This document shows positions 22,073 through 30,580 of a DNA stretch of 35,390 nucleotides, one piece after another. This stretch comes from Opitutaceae bacterium (lineage in GTDB: Bacteria; Verrucomicrobiota; Verrucomicrobiia; Opitutales; Opitutaceae). Within the stretch, counting starts at the first letter, position 1. The number at the start of each line of letters is the position of its first letter. The stretch lies in assembly GCA_003164715.1 (NCBI GenBank), contig PLTZ01000063.1:1-35390 (forward strand), in the 5' to 3' direction. The translations under genes were made by a program, and so were the position numbers. The notes under the pieces were generated by a model. That model worked only from the letters and a program-made list of their open reading frames with translations. It did not search any database and was not told the origin of the DNA.

Positions 22073-22588
22073 CTAAATGTCGCGGCTCCATGCGCCCTCG
22101 GACCAAGTGTCGCCCAAAAAGGCGAGTTTGATCCGCATGCGCTCGCATTCGCGTCGAAGCTGGCAAATCAGCGGCAGCGCGCGGCGGTGCACGCCGAGAT
22201 ACCGCCGGTAATGCTCAATCCGGCTGATCTCCTCCACGGCATCGTTGTCGAAGGTCGGCTCCCGGGTCACCGGGTCCGGTCGGGCGTCGAGCAGGCCGAG
22301 ACGGCAGTAGTACCGGAGCATCTCCGGGTGCACGCCGGTCAGATGGGCGGCGTCCCAGAGCGAGTGGCGCGGCGCGGGGCCCGGGGGCAGGCAGACGAGG
22401 GTCAGCTCTGCGCACGTGTAGAGGACGAAATTCGCCGGGAACTGCCCCGGCGGCCTTGCGGCGGATGGCGCCCGGCGCCCCGGCTGGGGGCGGTTCGTGC
22501 GCGGCCCGCGGTTCTGCGAGCCTTTGGGCGCGGGTTTGGCGGTGCCACTGCCCGAAGGCGATGCGGTGTGCGGCGCGGGAGAATTCAT
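22073..22588 (-). CDS. CbpM/MerR-like HTH protein
   Basis: A 171-residue protein (187 residues from an upstream ATG at 22636). The first about 60 residues are a disordered Pro/Ser/Arg-rich tail. The core has a MerR-like HTH (SLWDAAHLTGVHPEMLRYYCRLGLL, then EPTFDNDAVEEISRIEHYRR) and a C-terminal helix (YLGVHRRALPLICQLRRECERMR). This is the order seen in CbpM, the modulator of the DnaJ-like co-chaperone CbpA, but also in short MerR regulators. No cbpA gene is nearby. It is divergent from the ATPase gene, with back-to-back shared-box promoters. Confidence 0.7.
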   Translation of the reverse strand: MNSPAPHTASPSGSGTAKPAPKGSQNRGPRTNRPQPGRRAPSAARPPGQFPANFVLYTCAELTLVCLPPGPAPRHSLWDAAHLTGVHPEMLRYYCRLGLLDARPDPVTREPTFDNDAVEEISRIEHYRRYLGVHRRALPLICQLRRECERMRIKLAFLGDTWSEGAWSRDI

Positions 22589-22663
22589 GTATTTACTGCG
22601 TAATGGCGACAGGCGGGCGGGGCCCGACCGAGGCAACTTGATTTGCTATTTCTCGACCGTTTT

Positions 22664-22706
22664 AGGATGCGCCTAAGGTCCCGCGCTGGATATGGGGTGT
22701 AACCCC
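22664..22706 (-). promoter_or_regulatory. Shared-box promoter of the CbpM/MerR-like gene
   Basis: Minus-strand GGGGTTACACCCCAT (22692-22706) is followed after exactly 22 bp by CATCCT (22664-22669), one of the weaker -10 hexamers. Confidence 0.7.
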
Positions 22707-22735
22707 TCCCGGCATGCGTTGGCGCGGCTCCCCTT

Positions 22736-22779
22736 GGGTGGAACACCCCATTGTCGAGTCGTCGGCGACCCGGCAGGGT
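22736..22779 (+). promoter_or_regulatory. Shared-box promoter of the proton ATPase
   Basis: GGGTGGAACACCCCAT (22736-22751) is followed after exactly 22 bp by CAGGGT (22774-22779). An ATG begins 8 nt after the -10 (22788). The box lies 30 bp from the box of the divergent promoter. Confidence 0.7.
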
Positions 22780-22787
22780 GCGGCGTG

Positions 22788-22895
22788 ATGACCGAGTTCA
22801 ACCCCGACAGGCTGGCGGCCGGATTAGGGGCGGGAGCCTGCCCCTTGAAACTCGATTCGGGGCCGCGGCGAGCCTCTCGGGGGGCTCTCCCGTGA
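22788..22895 (+). CDS. 35-residue leader ORF coupled to the ATPase, or its shifted N-terminus
   Basis: The ATG at 22788 is 8 nt from the -10 hexamer and opens a 35-codon frame (MTEFNPDRLAAGLGAGACPL..., ending RGALP). Its TGA at 22893-22895 overlaps the in-frame GTG (22892) of the ATPase as GTGA, a classical coupling arrangement. It may be a leader peptide that loads ribosomes on a leaderless mRNA. Alternatively it may be the original N-terminus of the ATPase, separated by a frameshift or a sequencing error. Confidence 0.45.
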   Translation: MTEFNPDRLAAGLGAGACPLKLDSGPRRASRGALP

Positions 22896-25231
22896 CCCCG
22901 GGCTCGCCCGCCAAGGGAGCACCCTCGGCCGCGGGCCTCACGGGCGCTGAGGCGCGCCTGCGGCTTGAAAAGTTTGGCCCGAACACGATACCCGACACGA
23001 CCCTGCGTCCGATTCGCCGGGCGCTGGCGAAATTCTGGGCTCCGGTCCCGTGGATGCTCGAGGCGGCGATCGTGCTCGAGCTTGCCCTCGGCAAGGCCGT
23101 CGAGGCCTCGATCATCCTGGTTCTCCTGGCCTTCAACGCGGTCCTCGGGTTCCTCCAGGAGGGAAGGGCGCAGGCGACCCTTGCCGCGCTGAGGTCGCGG
23201 CTCGCCCTCAGCGCGTCGGTGCTGCGGGACGGTGCCTGGGCGACCGTGGCCGCCTCGCAGCTCGTCCCCGGCGACAGCGTGAAGCTCTCGGTCGGCGCCG
23301 TGGTGGCCGCCGACGTGCGCATCACCGCGGGCGGGGTCCTGCTCGACCAGTCGATGCTCACCGGAGAATCGATACCCGTCGAGGCCGGTCCCGGGCTCCA
23401 GACCTATGCGGGCGCGCTCGTGCGCCGCGGCGAGGCCGTGGCCGAGGTCACCGCGACCGGGTCGCGCACAAAGTTCGGGCGCACTGCGGAACTGGTGCGG
23501 ATCGCGCACGTCGAGAGCACGCAGCAGAAGGCGGTCGTTCGCGTCGTCCGAAACCTCGCCATCTTCAACGGCGCCGTGATCGCGGTCATGGGGGGCTACG
23601 CCCACGTCCTGCACCTGCCGCCCGGCGAGATCATCCCGCTGGTGCTCACGGGCATCCTGGCCTCGATCCCGGTGGCGCTGCCGGCGACCTTCACCCTGGC
23701 GGAGGCTCTCGGCGCCCGGAACCTGGCGCACCGTGACGTTCTTCTGACCCGGCTTTCCGCCGTCGACGAGGCGGCGAGCATCGACGTGCTGTGCGCGGAC
23801 AAGACGGGCACGCTGACCCTCAACGAGCTGAAGGTTTCCGTCACGCGCCCGATGCCGGGCTTCGACGAGGCGCACGTCCTCGGGATGGCCGCCCTGGCAA
23901 GCTCCGAGGGCGGGCAGGACCCCGTGGACAACGCCGTTTGCGCTGCGGCTGCGCCGTCCCCTCCTTCCGACCTGCCGAAGCGGGTCACGTTCGTGCCCTT
24001 CGACTCGGCCACCAAGATGTCCGAGGCGACGGCGCTGGACGCTGGCGGCGCAACCGTGCGCGTGGTGAAGGGGGCTTTTGAGGCCGTCGTGGTCCTCGCG
24101 CAGCCGTTGCCGGAGGCGAGCGCGATCGCAAGCCAGATGGAGGCGCAGGGGATCAGGGTCCTGGCCGTGGCGATCGGCCCGCCCGGGGCGCTCAGGCTCG
24201 CCGGCATGATTGGCCTCGGCGACACGCCCAGGGCGGATTCCGCGGCGCTCGTGACCGAGTTGCGCACGCTGGGCGTCCGCACGATCATGATCACGGGCGA
24301 CGCCCCCGTGACGGCCGCGATCGTGGCGCGCGCCGTGGGCCTTGACGGGCCGGTCTGCCCGCCCGGGCCGATCCCCGAAAAGGTGCGGGCCGAGGATTTC
24401 GCGGTCTTCGCCGGCGTGCTGCCCGAGGGGAAATTCGACCTCGTGAAGGCGTTTCAGAGGGGCGGCCACACGGTCGGCATGTGCGGCGACGGCGCCAACG
24501 ACGCGCCTGCGCTCCGCCAGGCGCAGATGGGGGTTGCGGTCTCCACGGCGACCGATGTCGCCAAGTCCGCGGCCGGCGTCGTCCTGACGAAGCCCGGGCT
24601 CGGGGGGATTGTCGCCTCGGTGAAGGAGGGCCGCATGGCGTTTCAGCGCATCCTCACCTATGCGCTCAACTCCGTCACCAAGAAGACCGTGCAGATCCTC
24701 TTCCTCGCCGTGTGCCTCGTCATGACCGGGCACGCGATCCTGACCCCGATGCTGATGGTGATCATCATGCTGACCGGCGACCTGCTCGGCATGTCGCTGG
24801 CCACGGACAACGTTCAGCCGTCGCCGCTGCCAAATGCCTGGCGAATCGGCACGTTGACGGCCGCGGGCGTCGTCATGGGAGTCGCCGAACTGATCTTCTG
24901 CGCCGGCGCCGTCGCGGTGGGGAAATACCGCCTGGGCCTCGGTCTCGAGACGCTCCGGACCCTGGCGTTCGTGGCCATCGTGTTCGGCAACCAGGCGACG
25001 ACGTACACGAACCGGGAGCGCCGGCACCTATGGCGTTCCCGCCCAAGCCCATGGCTGGTCGGATCCTCCGCCGTGGACGTTCTCATCGCCTCAACGCTCG
25101 CAGCCTGTGGATTGGCGATGGCCCCGCTTCCCCTCTCCTTGGTGGTGGGCCTGCTTCTGGGCGCGGCCCTCTTCGCCGTCCTCCTCGACTTTGTGAAGGT
25201 GCCGGTGCTCAGGCGCCTCAGGATTGGGTAG
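22892..25231 (+). CDS. P3A-type (plasma-membrane H+-ATPase-like) P-type ATPase
   Basis: A 779-residue P-type ATPase from GTG 22892. Domains in order: N-terminal GLTGAEARLRLEKFGPN, TM1-2, actuator loop with LTGES, TM3-4 with the ion-site PVALPATFTLAEALGA, the phosphorylation motif CADKTGTLT, the nucleotide domain, TGDAPVTA, the hinge GDGANDAPALRQAQMGVAV, and TM5-10. The PVALPA motif and short ends match the P3A proton pumps of fungi, plants and some archaea and bacteria. It would extrude protons with ATP, useful when respiration stops. A longer start in the same frame (22751) overlaps the promoter and is unlikely. See the leader ORF at 22788. Confidence 0.9.
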   Translation: MTPGSPAKGAPSAAGLTGAEARLRLEKFGPNTIPDTTLRPIRRALAKFWAPVPWMLEAAIVLELALGKAVEASIILVLLAFNAVLGFLQEGRAQATLAALRSRLALSASVLRDGAWATVAASQLVPGDSVKLSVGAVVAADVRITAGGVLLDQSMLTGESIPVEAGPGLQTYAGALVRRGEAVAEVTATGSRTKFGRTAELVRIAHVESTQQKAVVRVVRNLAIFNGAVIAVMGGYAHVLHLPPGEIIPLVLTGILASIPVALPATFTLAEALGARNLAHRDVLLTRLSAVDEAASIDVLCADKTGTLTLNELKVSVTRPMPGFDEAHVLGMAALASSEGGQDPVDNAVCAAAAPSPPSDLPKRVTFVPFDSATKMSEATALDAGGATVRVVKGAFEAVVVLAQPLPEASAIASQMEAQGIRVLAVAIGPPGALRLAGMIGLGDTPRADSAALVTELRTLGVRTIMITGDAPVTAAIVARAVGLDGPVCPPGPIPEKVRAEDFAVFAGVLPEGKFDLVKAFQRGGHTVGMCGDGANDAPALRQAQMGVAVSTATDVAKSAAGVVLTKPGLGGIVASVKEGRMAFQRILTYALNSVTKKTVQILFLAVCLVMTGHAILTPMLMVIIMLTGDLLGMSLATDNVQPSPLPNAWRIGTLTAAGVVMGVAELIFCAGAVAVGKYRLGLGLETLRTLAFVAIVFGNQATTYTNRERRHLWRSRPSPWLVGSSAVDVLIASTLAACGLAMAPLPLSLVVGLLLGAALFAVLLDFVKVPVLRRLRIG

Positions 25232-25328
25232 CCCCCGGGGGGATCCGGCGGGGTCCGCAGCTGCCGTGCGGCTTCCCGCGCGCCCCCCCAGAAAGGCGTT
25301 CGGAGCATGGCATCCGGCCTTGGCGTTC

Positions 25329-25370
25329 GGGTTACACCCCATGTCGCGCATGCGCGCCCGAGGATAGAGT
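25329..25370 (+). promoter_or_regulatory. Shared-box promoter of phosphoketolase
   Basis: GGGTTACACCCCAT (25329-25342) is followed after exactly 22 bp by TAGAGT (25365-25370). The predicted start near 25377 gives a leader of about 95 nt. Confidence 0.85.
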
Positions 25371-25471
25371 CACTTTCAATCTGGCCCGGTCTGAGCGCCG
25401 CGGTGACGGGCGGGTTGCGCCCATCGGCCGGCTGCGCGATACTGCGCGCCGGCAACGGGGCGAACCAATCT

Positions 25472-27856
25472 ATGAGCACGAATTCCAACACCCAGACACT
25501 CACGGCCGACGAGGTGCACCTGATCGATTCCTACTGGCGGGCCGCCAATTACCTTTCGGTAGGCCAGATCTATCTCTTCGACAACCCGCTCCTGAAGCGG
25601 CCGCTGACGCTGGCGGACGTGAAGCTCATGCTCCTCGGCCACTGGGGCACGACCCCGGGGCAGAACTTCATCTACGCGCACCTCAACCGGGTGATCAAGA
25701 AGTTCGACCTCGACATGATCTACGTCTCGGGCCCCGGGCACGGCGGCCCGGCGGTGGTGGGCAACACGTACCTCGAGGGCACCTACAGCGAGATCTATCC
25801 CGACATCAGCCAGGACGAGGCGGGGCTGCGCAAGCTGTTCCTCCAGTTCTCGTTTCCCGGCGGGATCCCAAGCCACGCCTCCCCGGAATGCCCGGGCTCC
25901 ATCCATGAGGGCGGTGAGCTCGGCTACTCCATCAGCCACTCGTTCGGCGCGGTCTTCGACAACCCCGACCTGGTCGTCGCCTGCGTCGTGGGCGATGGGG
26001 AGGCTGAGACCGGGCCGCTCGCGACCGCCTGGCACTCGAACAAGTTCCTCGATCCGGTGACGGATGGCGCGGTGCTTCCGATCCTGCACCTAAACGGCTA
26101 CAAGATCTCCAATCCGACCGTGCTCGCCCGCATCACGCACGAGGAACTTGAGCAGCTTCTTCGGGGGTATGGGTGGGCGCCTCTTTTCGTCGAGGGGCAC
26201 GAGCCGGCGCCGATGCACGAGGCCATGGCCGCCGCCCTGGACGCGGCGGTCGGGCGGATTAAGGACATCCAGGCGGACGCCCGAGTCCGCGGAAACATGG
26301 TGCGCCCGCGCTGGCCCATGATCGTCCTGAATTCGCCCAAGGGATGGACCGGACCGAAGGTGGTCGACGGACTGCAGGTGGAGGGCACGTTCAGGGCGCA
26401 CCAGGTGCCACTAATCGTGTCGCCCGCGTCCCCCCCGGAGCATCTCAAGCAGCTCGAGGACTGGCTGAGGAGCTATCGGCCCGAGGAGCTCTTTGACGGG
26501 GCGGGCCGCCTAAAGCCGGAACTGTCGGAGCTCGCGCCGAAGGGCGAGCGGCGCATGGGCGCCAATCCCCACGCCAACGGGGGCATCCTGCTGCGCGACC
26601 TGAGGATGCCCGACTTCCGCGACTACGCACAAGCCGTGCTGGCCCGGGGAGCCCCGGGCCCCGGGGACACGCACGTGCTCGGGCGTTTCCTGCGCGACGT
26701 GACGAAGCTCAACGAGGAAAAGCGCAATTTCAGGGTCTTCGGCCCGGACGAGACGCTCTCCAACGGGCTGGAGTCCCTCTTCGAGGTGACCCGCCGGCAG
26801 TGGGACGCGGCGACGCAATCCAACGACGAGTTCCTGGCCCCCACCGGGCGTGTCATGGAGATGCTCAGCGAGCACCAGTGCGAGGGATGGCTTGAGGGCT
26901 ATCTCCTCACGGGCCGGCACGGGCTCTTCAACTGCTACGAGGCGTTCATCCACATCGTGGACTCAATGTTCAACCAGCACGCCAAGTGGCTCAAGGTCAC
27001 CTCCCACCTGCCGTGGCGCCGGAAGATATCATCCCTGAACTACCTGCTCTCCTCGCACGTATGGCGCCAGGACCACAACGGCTTCACGCACCAGGACCCG
27101 GGGTTCATCGACCACGTGGTCAACAAGAAGGCCGAGATTGTCCGGGTCTACCTTCCACCCGACGCGAACTGCCTGCTGTCGGTCATGGACCACTGCCTGC
27201 GCAGCCGCCACTACGTCAACGTGGTGGTCGCGGGGAAGCATCCATCGCCCCAGTGGCTCACGATGGACGCGGCCCTGAAGCACTGCACCGAGGGCGTCGG
27301 CATCTGGCAGTGGGCCAGCAACGATCAGGGCTCCGCGCCCGACCTGGTCATGGCCTGCTGCGGCGACGTGCCGACGCTTGAGACGCTTGCGGCGGTCTCG
27401 ATCCTGCGCGAGCACCTGCCGGAGCTGAAAGTGAGGGTGGTGAACGTGGTCGACCTGTTTAAGCTGGAGCCGCAGACCGAGCATCCCCACGGGCTGAGCG
27501 AGACGGACTTTGACGAGCTCTTCACCCGGGACAGGCCGGTCATCTTCGCCTTCCATGCGTACCCCTGGCTCATCCACCGTCTGACGTACCGGCGCACGAA
27601 CCACGTCAACTTCCACGTCCGCGGCTACAAGGAGGAGGGCACGATCACCACGCCGTTCGACATGACGGTCCTGAACGAGATGGACCGCTTCCACCTAGTG
27701 ATGGATGCCGTCGACCGTCTGCCGCAGACGGGCGCCAAGGGCTCCTACCTGAAACAGCAGCTCAAGGACAAGCTGGTCGAGCACAAGCAGTACATCGACA
27801 AGCACGGAGAGGACCTGCCTGAGATCCGCAACTGGACGTGGGGCGTCTTCAATTGA
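25472..27856 (+). CDS. xfp: Xylulose-5-phosphate/fructose-6-phosphate phosphoketolase
   Basis: A 794-residue thiamine-diphosphate enzyme that splits xylulose-5-phosphate (and usually fructose-6-phosphate) with phosphate into acetyl phosphate and an aldose phosphate. Visible motifs: [60 protein letters not shown], the cofactor-binding [20 protein letters not shown], and the C-terminal [14 protein letters not shown]. Length matches the family. The start at 25472 (MSTNSN) is used; the frame is open upstream but crosses the promoter. No acetate kinase gene is adjacent. With glgP, pgm and rpiB it would complete a route from stored glucan to acetyl phosphate. Confidence 0.96.
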   Translation: MSTNSNTQTLTADEVHLIDSYWRAANYLSVGQIYLFDNPLLKRPLTLADVKLMLLGHWGTTPGQNFIYAHLNRVIKKFDLDMIYVSGPGHGGPAVVGNTYLEGTYSEIYPDISQDEAGLRKLFLQFSFPGGIPSHASPECPGSIHEGGELGYSISHSFGAVFDNPDLVVACVVGDGEAETGPLATAWHSNKFLDPVTDGAVLPILHLNGYKISNPTVLARITHEELEQLLRGYGWAPLFVEGHEPAPMHEAMAAALDAAVGRIKDIQADARVRGNMVRPRWPMIVLNSPKGWTGPKVVDGLQVEGTFRAHQVPLIVSPASPPEHLKQLEDWLRSYRPEELFDGAGRLKPELSELAPKGERRMGANPHANGGILLRDLRMPDFRDYAQAVLARGAPGPGDTHVLGRFLRDVTKLNEEKRNFRVFGPDETLSNGLESLFEVTRRQWDAATQSNDEFLAPTGRVMEMLSEHQCEGWLEGYLLTGRHGLFNCYEAFIHIVDSMFNQHAKWLKVTSHLPWRRKISSLNYLLSSHVWRQDHNGFTHQDPGFIDHVVNKKAEIVRVYLPPDANCLLSVMDHCLRSRHYVNVVVAGKHPSPQWLTMDAALKHCTEGVGIWQWASNDQGSAPDLVMACCGDVPTLETLAAVSILREHLPELKVRVVNVVDLFKLEPQTEHPHGLSETDFDELFTRDRPVIFAFHAYPWLIHRLTYRRTNHVNFHVRGYKEEGTITTPFDMTVLNEMDRFHLVMDAVDRLPQTGAKGSYLKQQLKDKLVEHKQYIDKHGEDLPEIRNWTWGVFN

Positions 27857-27988
27857 GCGCCCGCGCTCGGTTGCCGAGGGCAGCCGGGCCAGGCGCCGCG
27901 GTCTGCCCCTCGCCATGGCTTAAGGCCGCGCTGGCCGCCAGATCGCCCGGCGAGGATCGTCCTCTGCGGGGCGGGAACCCAACAACCG

Positions 27989-28198
27989 TCAGCGCCTGAA
28001 TCCCGGCGGGTGCAGGTCCAAGCCCACTCCGCCGCGCCCACCGCCCCAGCGGCCGCCGTCCATCCAACCGCCGTCGTGGTACCAGCCGCCGCGATAGCCT
28101 CCGCCTCCGACGCCCACGTCTGCGACGCAGCCGGCGAGTGCGAATTGAACGCCCGAGAGAACAAGGGCAGCGAGAACGATTTTGTAGGTGGTTTTCAT
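27989..28198 (-). CDS. Glycine-rich lipoprotein, copy 2
   Basis: A 69-residue lipoprotein with the same plan as the one at 14064-14393: basic start MKTTYK, hydrophobic stretch with the shared LVLSGVQF core, lipobox ending at C24 (LAGC), then a Gly/Trp/Asp/Arg-rich mature part (GGGGYRGG, DGGWMDGGRWGGGRGG). It overlaps the stop of the VOC gene upstream by ATGA. It is shorter than copy 1, lacking the Ser/Gly/His repeats. Function unknown. Confidence 0.75.
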   Translation of the reverse strand: MKTTYKIVLAALVLSGVQFALAGCVADVGVGGGGYRGGWYHDGGWMDGGRWGGGRGGVGLDLHPPGFRR

Positions 28199-29097
28199 GG
28201 GCGGGTGGCCGGATTGGCGTTGTCGATGTATTGCACGATGCCGACCGTGCCGCCCGTTGGGTCGGCGATCACGGCGAAGCGGCTTCCAAATGCGGCGTTA
28301 TGCGGTGGGACCATGACTTCCCCTCCCAGCGACGGAACGCGCACTAGGGTCTCGTCGAGGCTGATGACGCGCACGACGCCGAGCCATCCGGGCTTGGCGC
28401 CTTCGCTATCAGGCATGACGGACACGCCCCCGCGATTCACGCCGCCCGTCGACAGGAGCAGCTCGCTCCCGCTTCCGGTGCGGGAATCCGGCGCGACCTC
28501 GTAGGTGAAGACCTGGCGGTAGAATTCCGCGGCGGCCTTCGGGTTCTTGACAAAGAGATGGCTCCAGTTCCATCCGCCGTTCGTCGGCTCGTTGTCAGCT
28601 GAGTCGCCTGAACTCGACTGGAGGAGGCCGAAGGGCGAGCCCTCGTTGTCGGTTGCGATGGCGAGCGAACCCAGGTTGGGGAACTTGCGGGCGGGCGCGC
28701 GGACCTCGCCGCCCGCCTTTGCGACGACTGAGAGCGCCGCGTCGATATCGGTCACCGAGACGTAGTGGATCCAGCGGGCGGGGTGGCCCGGCTTCGCCAC
28801 GGTGCGCTGCCTCAAGCCCGCGACGGGATGGCCGTCATTGCTGAATACCGTGTAGGCGTCGCCGTGCTCCACGACCGTGGCGGCCGTCCAGGAGAACACC
28901 CCGGTGTAGAACTTGGTCGCGGCCGCGGCATCGGACGTGAAGAGTTCCGCCCAGACGAATTTCCCGGCGTGCGTCTCGCCCGACTTGGGATCGTTGAGGG
29001 CCGGGAAGCTTGCGGCGCGGGCTGGGGTTATGGACGCGATTGCCATCATCGCCAGGGAGAGGACTGTCGCCAGTCTGCAAGGGAGGGTTTTATTCAT
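28195..29097 (-). CDS. Secreted double-VOC protein, copy 2
   Basis: A 300-residue protein, the same length as copy 1 (13165-14067) and similar throughout. It has a signal peptide (LATVLSLAMMAIASITPARA), then VOC domain 1 (about 45-155, FVWAELFTSDAAAATKFYTG) and VOC domain 2 (about 170-295, GGWNWSHLFVKNPKAAAEFY to GTVGIVQYIDNANPATRP). Both copies end with the near-identical GTVG(L/I)VQY-DNANPA. The gene is coupled to the glycine-rich lipoprotein gene by an ATGA overlap, exactly as in copy 1. Its shared-box promoter is at 29172-29213. Metal-ligand positions are not clearly kept, so a binding rather than catalytic role is possible. Confidence 0.88.
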   Translation of the reverse strand: MNKTLPCRLATVLSLAMMAIASITPARAASFPALNDPKSGETHAGKFVWAELFTSDAAAATKFYTGVFSWTAATVVEHGDAYTVFSNDGHPVAGLRQRTVAKPGHPARWIHYVSVTDIDAALSVVAKAGGEVRAPARKFPNLGSLAIATDNEGSPFGLLQSSSGDSADNEPTNGGWNWSHLFVKNPKAAAEFYRQVFTYEVAPDSRTGSGSELLLSTGGVNRGGVSVMPDSEGAKPGWLGVVRVISLDETLVRVPSLGGEVMVPPHNAAFGSRFAVIADPTGGTVGIVQYIDNANPATRP

Positions 29098-29171
29098 GGT
29101 GTTAATTGGCGCGGGCGCCGCGAATCCGTTCGATTGACCACTAGGTCGTTTCTTGGTTCATCCGAGCCGCC

Positions 29172-29213
29172 ACCATAGCGTACGACCTCCTGCGGCAGAA
29201 TGGGGTGTTACCC
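29172..29213 (-). promoter_or_regulatory. Shared-box promoter of VOC gene 2
   Basis: Minus-strand GGGTAACACCCCAT (29200-29213), an exact best box, is followed after exactly 22 bp by TATGGT (29172-29177). The leader to the ATG at 29097 is about 70 nt. Confidence 0.85.
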
Positions 29214-29372
29214 GCCCCCGCCGTTCAGGGAGGGGGACCTGGGGCGCGCTGTCCCGCCGGGCCAAGCGCGACCCGCGGTTCGCGGGTTCGACAAGGTGCG
29301 CCCGGCCCGGCGCCGCCCCGCTCCCAAAGGGGCGGAATCGCGCGCGGAAGTTGCGGAAGGTTCTCCAATCTT

Positions 29373-29416
29373 GGGTTGAACACCCCATGGCGACGGGGCG
29401 GCGGCCGGAATATGGT
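29373..29416 (+). promoter_or_regulatory. Shared-box promoter of the WXXGXW lipoprotein
   Basis: GGGTTGAACACCCCAT (29373-29388) is followed after exactly 22 bp by TATGGT (29411-29416). The ATG at 29423 starts only 6 nt after the hexamer, so it coincides with the expected transcription start: a clear leaderless case. Confidence 0.85.
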
Positions 29417-29422
29417 GGGCTC

Positions 29423-29950
29423 ATGAGAAATCCTATTCTTGGTGTTCCGTCGCCAGCGGCCTCCGCTCGCGCCGCGCGGTCGCTCGCTCCTCTTCTCGCA
29501 TGCTGTGGGGCCCTCGGCCTTTTCATGGTCGGCTGCTCAACCGAGCCCGAATCGCATGTCGTCTCCGCGCCGCCTCCTCCGGGCCCCAATCGGGCTGTGA
29601 CGACGACGACGGTCGTGTCGAGTCCCGCCATGGTGCAGAATCCCACGGTGGTCGTCGCGAACCCCGGCTACGGGACCCCCGCCTATGTGACAACCACCCA
29701 AGCAGCCCCTGCCACGAACACGATGATCGTGACCCAGCAGGCTCCGCCCGCGTTGCAGCAGGAGGTCGTCCTCTCGCAGCCGACGCCGCAGCATGTCTGG
29801 CTCGCTGGCTTCTGGACGTGGCGCAACGACAGGTACGAGTGGATGGCTGGCCACTGGGAACTGCCGCCGAACTCAGGATCAGTTTGGGTTTCGCCACGCT
29901 GGGAGCAGCAGGGCAACGCCTATAGGTTCTACGAAGGCTACTGGAATTGA
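29423..29950 (+). CDS. WXXGXW-repeat lipoprotein
   Basis: A 175-residue lipoprotein. The long signal (ARSLAPLLACCGALGLFMVGC) has its lipidated Cys at about residue 38. A Thr/Val/Pro-rich linker (about 45-115) leads to a C-terminal Trp-rich domain (HVWLAGFWTWRNDRYEWMAGHWELPP, WVSPRWEQQGNAYRFYEGYWN) of the YXWXGXW/BcpO type, a beta-rich repeat with unknown role in the outer envelope. The start at 29423 follows from the signal peptide and from the -10 ending 6 nt upstream. In-frame upstream sequence would cross the promoter. A pair of hairpins follows its stop. Confidence 0.85.
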   Translation: MRNPILGVPSPAASARAARSLAPLLACCGALGLFMVGCSTEPESHVVSAPPPPGPNRAVTTTTVVSSPAMVQNPTVVVANPGYGTPAYVTTTQAAPATNTMIVTQQAPPALQQEVVLSQPTPQHVWLAGFWTWRNDRYEWMAGHWELPPNSGSVWVSPRWEQQGNAYRFYEGYWN

Positions 29951-29991
29951 AGCGGGCCGGGCCCGTTGCCGGGCCGACCCGGCTCCTGCGC

Positions 29992-30010
29992 CCCCGGATT
30001 CAATCCGGGG
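29992..30010 (+). terminator. Hairpin after the WXXGXW lipoprotein gene
   Basis: CCCCGGA (29993-29999-ish) and TCCGGGG form a near-perfect stem round a TTCAA loop, about 45 nt past the stop codon. No T-run; it probably acts together with the next hairpin. Confidence 0.45.
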
Positions 30011-30033
30011 AAGAGTCTAGGAGCCAAGACCTC

Positions 30034-30070
30034 GGGGCGGGTGATGAACTCTCATCCCCGCCCCTTCTAT
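30034..30070 (+). terminator. Intrinsic-type terminator
   Basis: An 8-bp perfect stem (30034-30041 GGGGCGGG with 30057-30064) is followed by TTCTATTG, the closest thing to a T-tract in the window. It would end the lipoprotein transcript and separates it from the DUF2934 gene at 30158. Confidence 0.6.
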
Positions 30071-30157
30071 TGAAACCTGGAGCCGTTGGACGTGCGCCGC
30101 GAAGGCGGCGCGCCCTGAAGGCCATCACCGCAAACCCGGCCAAGCGGAAGCTTTAAC

Positions 30158-30469
30158 ATGAAAAAAAGGAAACCTGTAACGTCACCCCAATATTCGGCAG
30201 GCCAACGCCTGCGTCCCACCCACCTGGAGATCGCCGCGGAGGCGGAGGTGCTCTGGAGGCAAAAGGGATGCCCCCAGGGCGCCGACAAGGAGATATGGCT
30301 TGAGGCCGAGCGCCAGCTGCACCACGTGCCTCGGCTTGCGAAGGACGAGGCCGACATGATTGCCCTCGACGACCCCCTGTCCCGCCTGGACAGGAAGAGC
30401 GACGATGTGATGGGGGAATTGGAAGAACTGTTCCCTTCGCAGACGGGCAAGTCGGAAACGTCGCTGTAG
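30158..30469 (+). CDS. DUF2934 protein, copy 2
   Basis: A 103-residue protein with a DUF2934 core (about 20-55): IAAEAEVLWRQKGCPQGADKEIWLEAERQL, followed by an acidic tail ending near DDVMGELEELFPS. The core matches copy 1 at 21743-21955 (small, G-x-D-x-x-(D/I)WLEA). No shared box precedes it, unlike copy 1; about 90 nt before the start the upstream transcript should end at 30064, so its promoter is unidentified. A GGAAG sequence just upstream of the ATG can serve as a ribosome-binding site. Function unknown. Confidence 0.8.
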   Translation: MKKRKPVTSPQYSAGQRLRPTHLEIAAEAEVLWRQKGCPQGADKEIWLEAERQLHHVPRLAKDEADMIALDDPLSRLDRKSDDVMGELEELFPSQTGKSETSL

Positions 30470-30529
30470 TGGCACCGGGTGCGGGTCCGGCGGCCCGTGC
30501 CTGGGGCGCTGCCTACCGGCTGCAACGTC

Positions 30530-30571
30530 GGGTAACACCCCATACCGCGGGCATAGGGCTCGGAGTAGCTT
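30530..30571 (+). promoter_or_regulatory. Shared-box promoter of the membrane coiled-coil protein
   Basis: GGGTAACACCCCAT (30530-30543), an exact best box, is followed after exactly 22 bp by TAGCTT (30566-30571). The ATG at 30581 lies 9 nt beyond the hexamer, so the leader is about 2-3 nt. Confidence 0.85.
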
Positions 30572-30580
30572 AATTTCACC

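Noticed and set aside
22673-25027. A 784-codon open frame on the minus strand opposite the P-type ATPase
   Set aside because: It is a composition effect of GC-rich coding DNA: Arg/His/Gly-rich, no domain, and the opposite strand carries all ATPase motifs.
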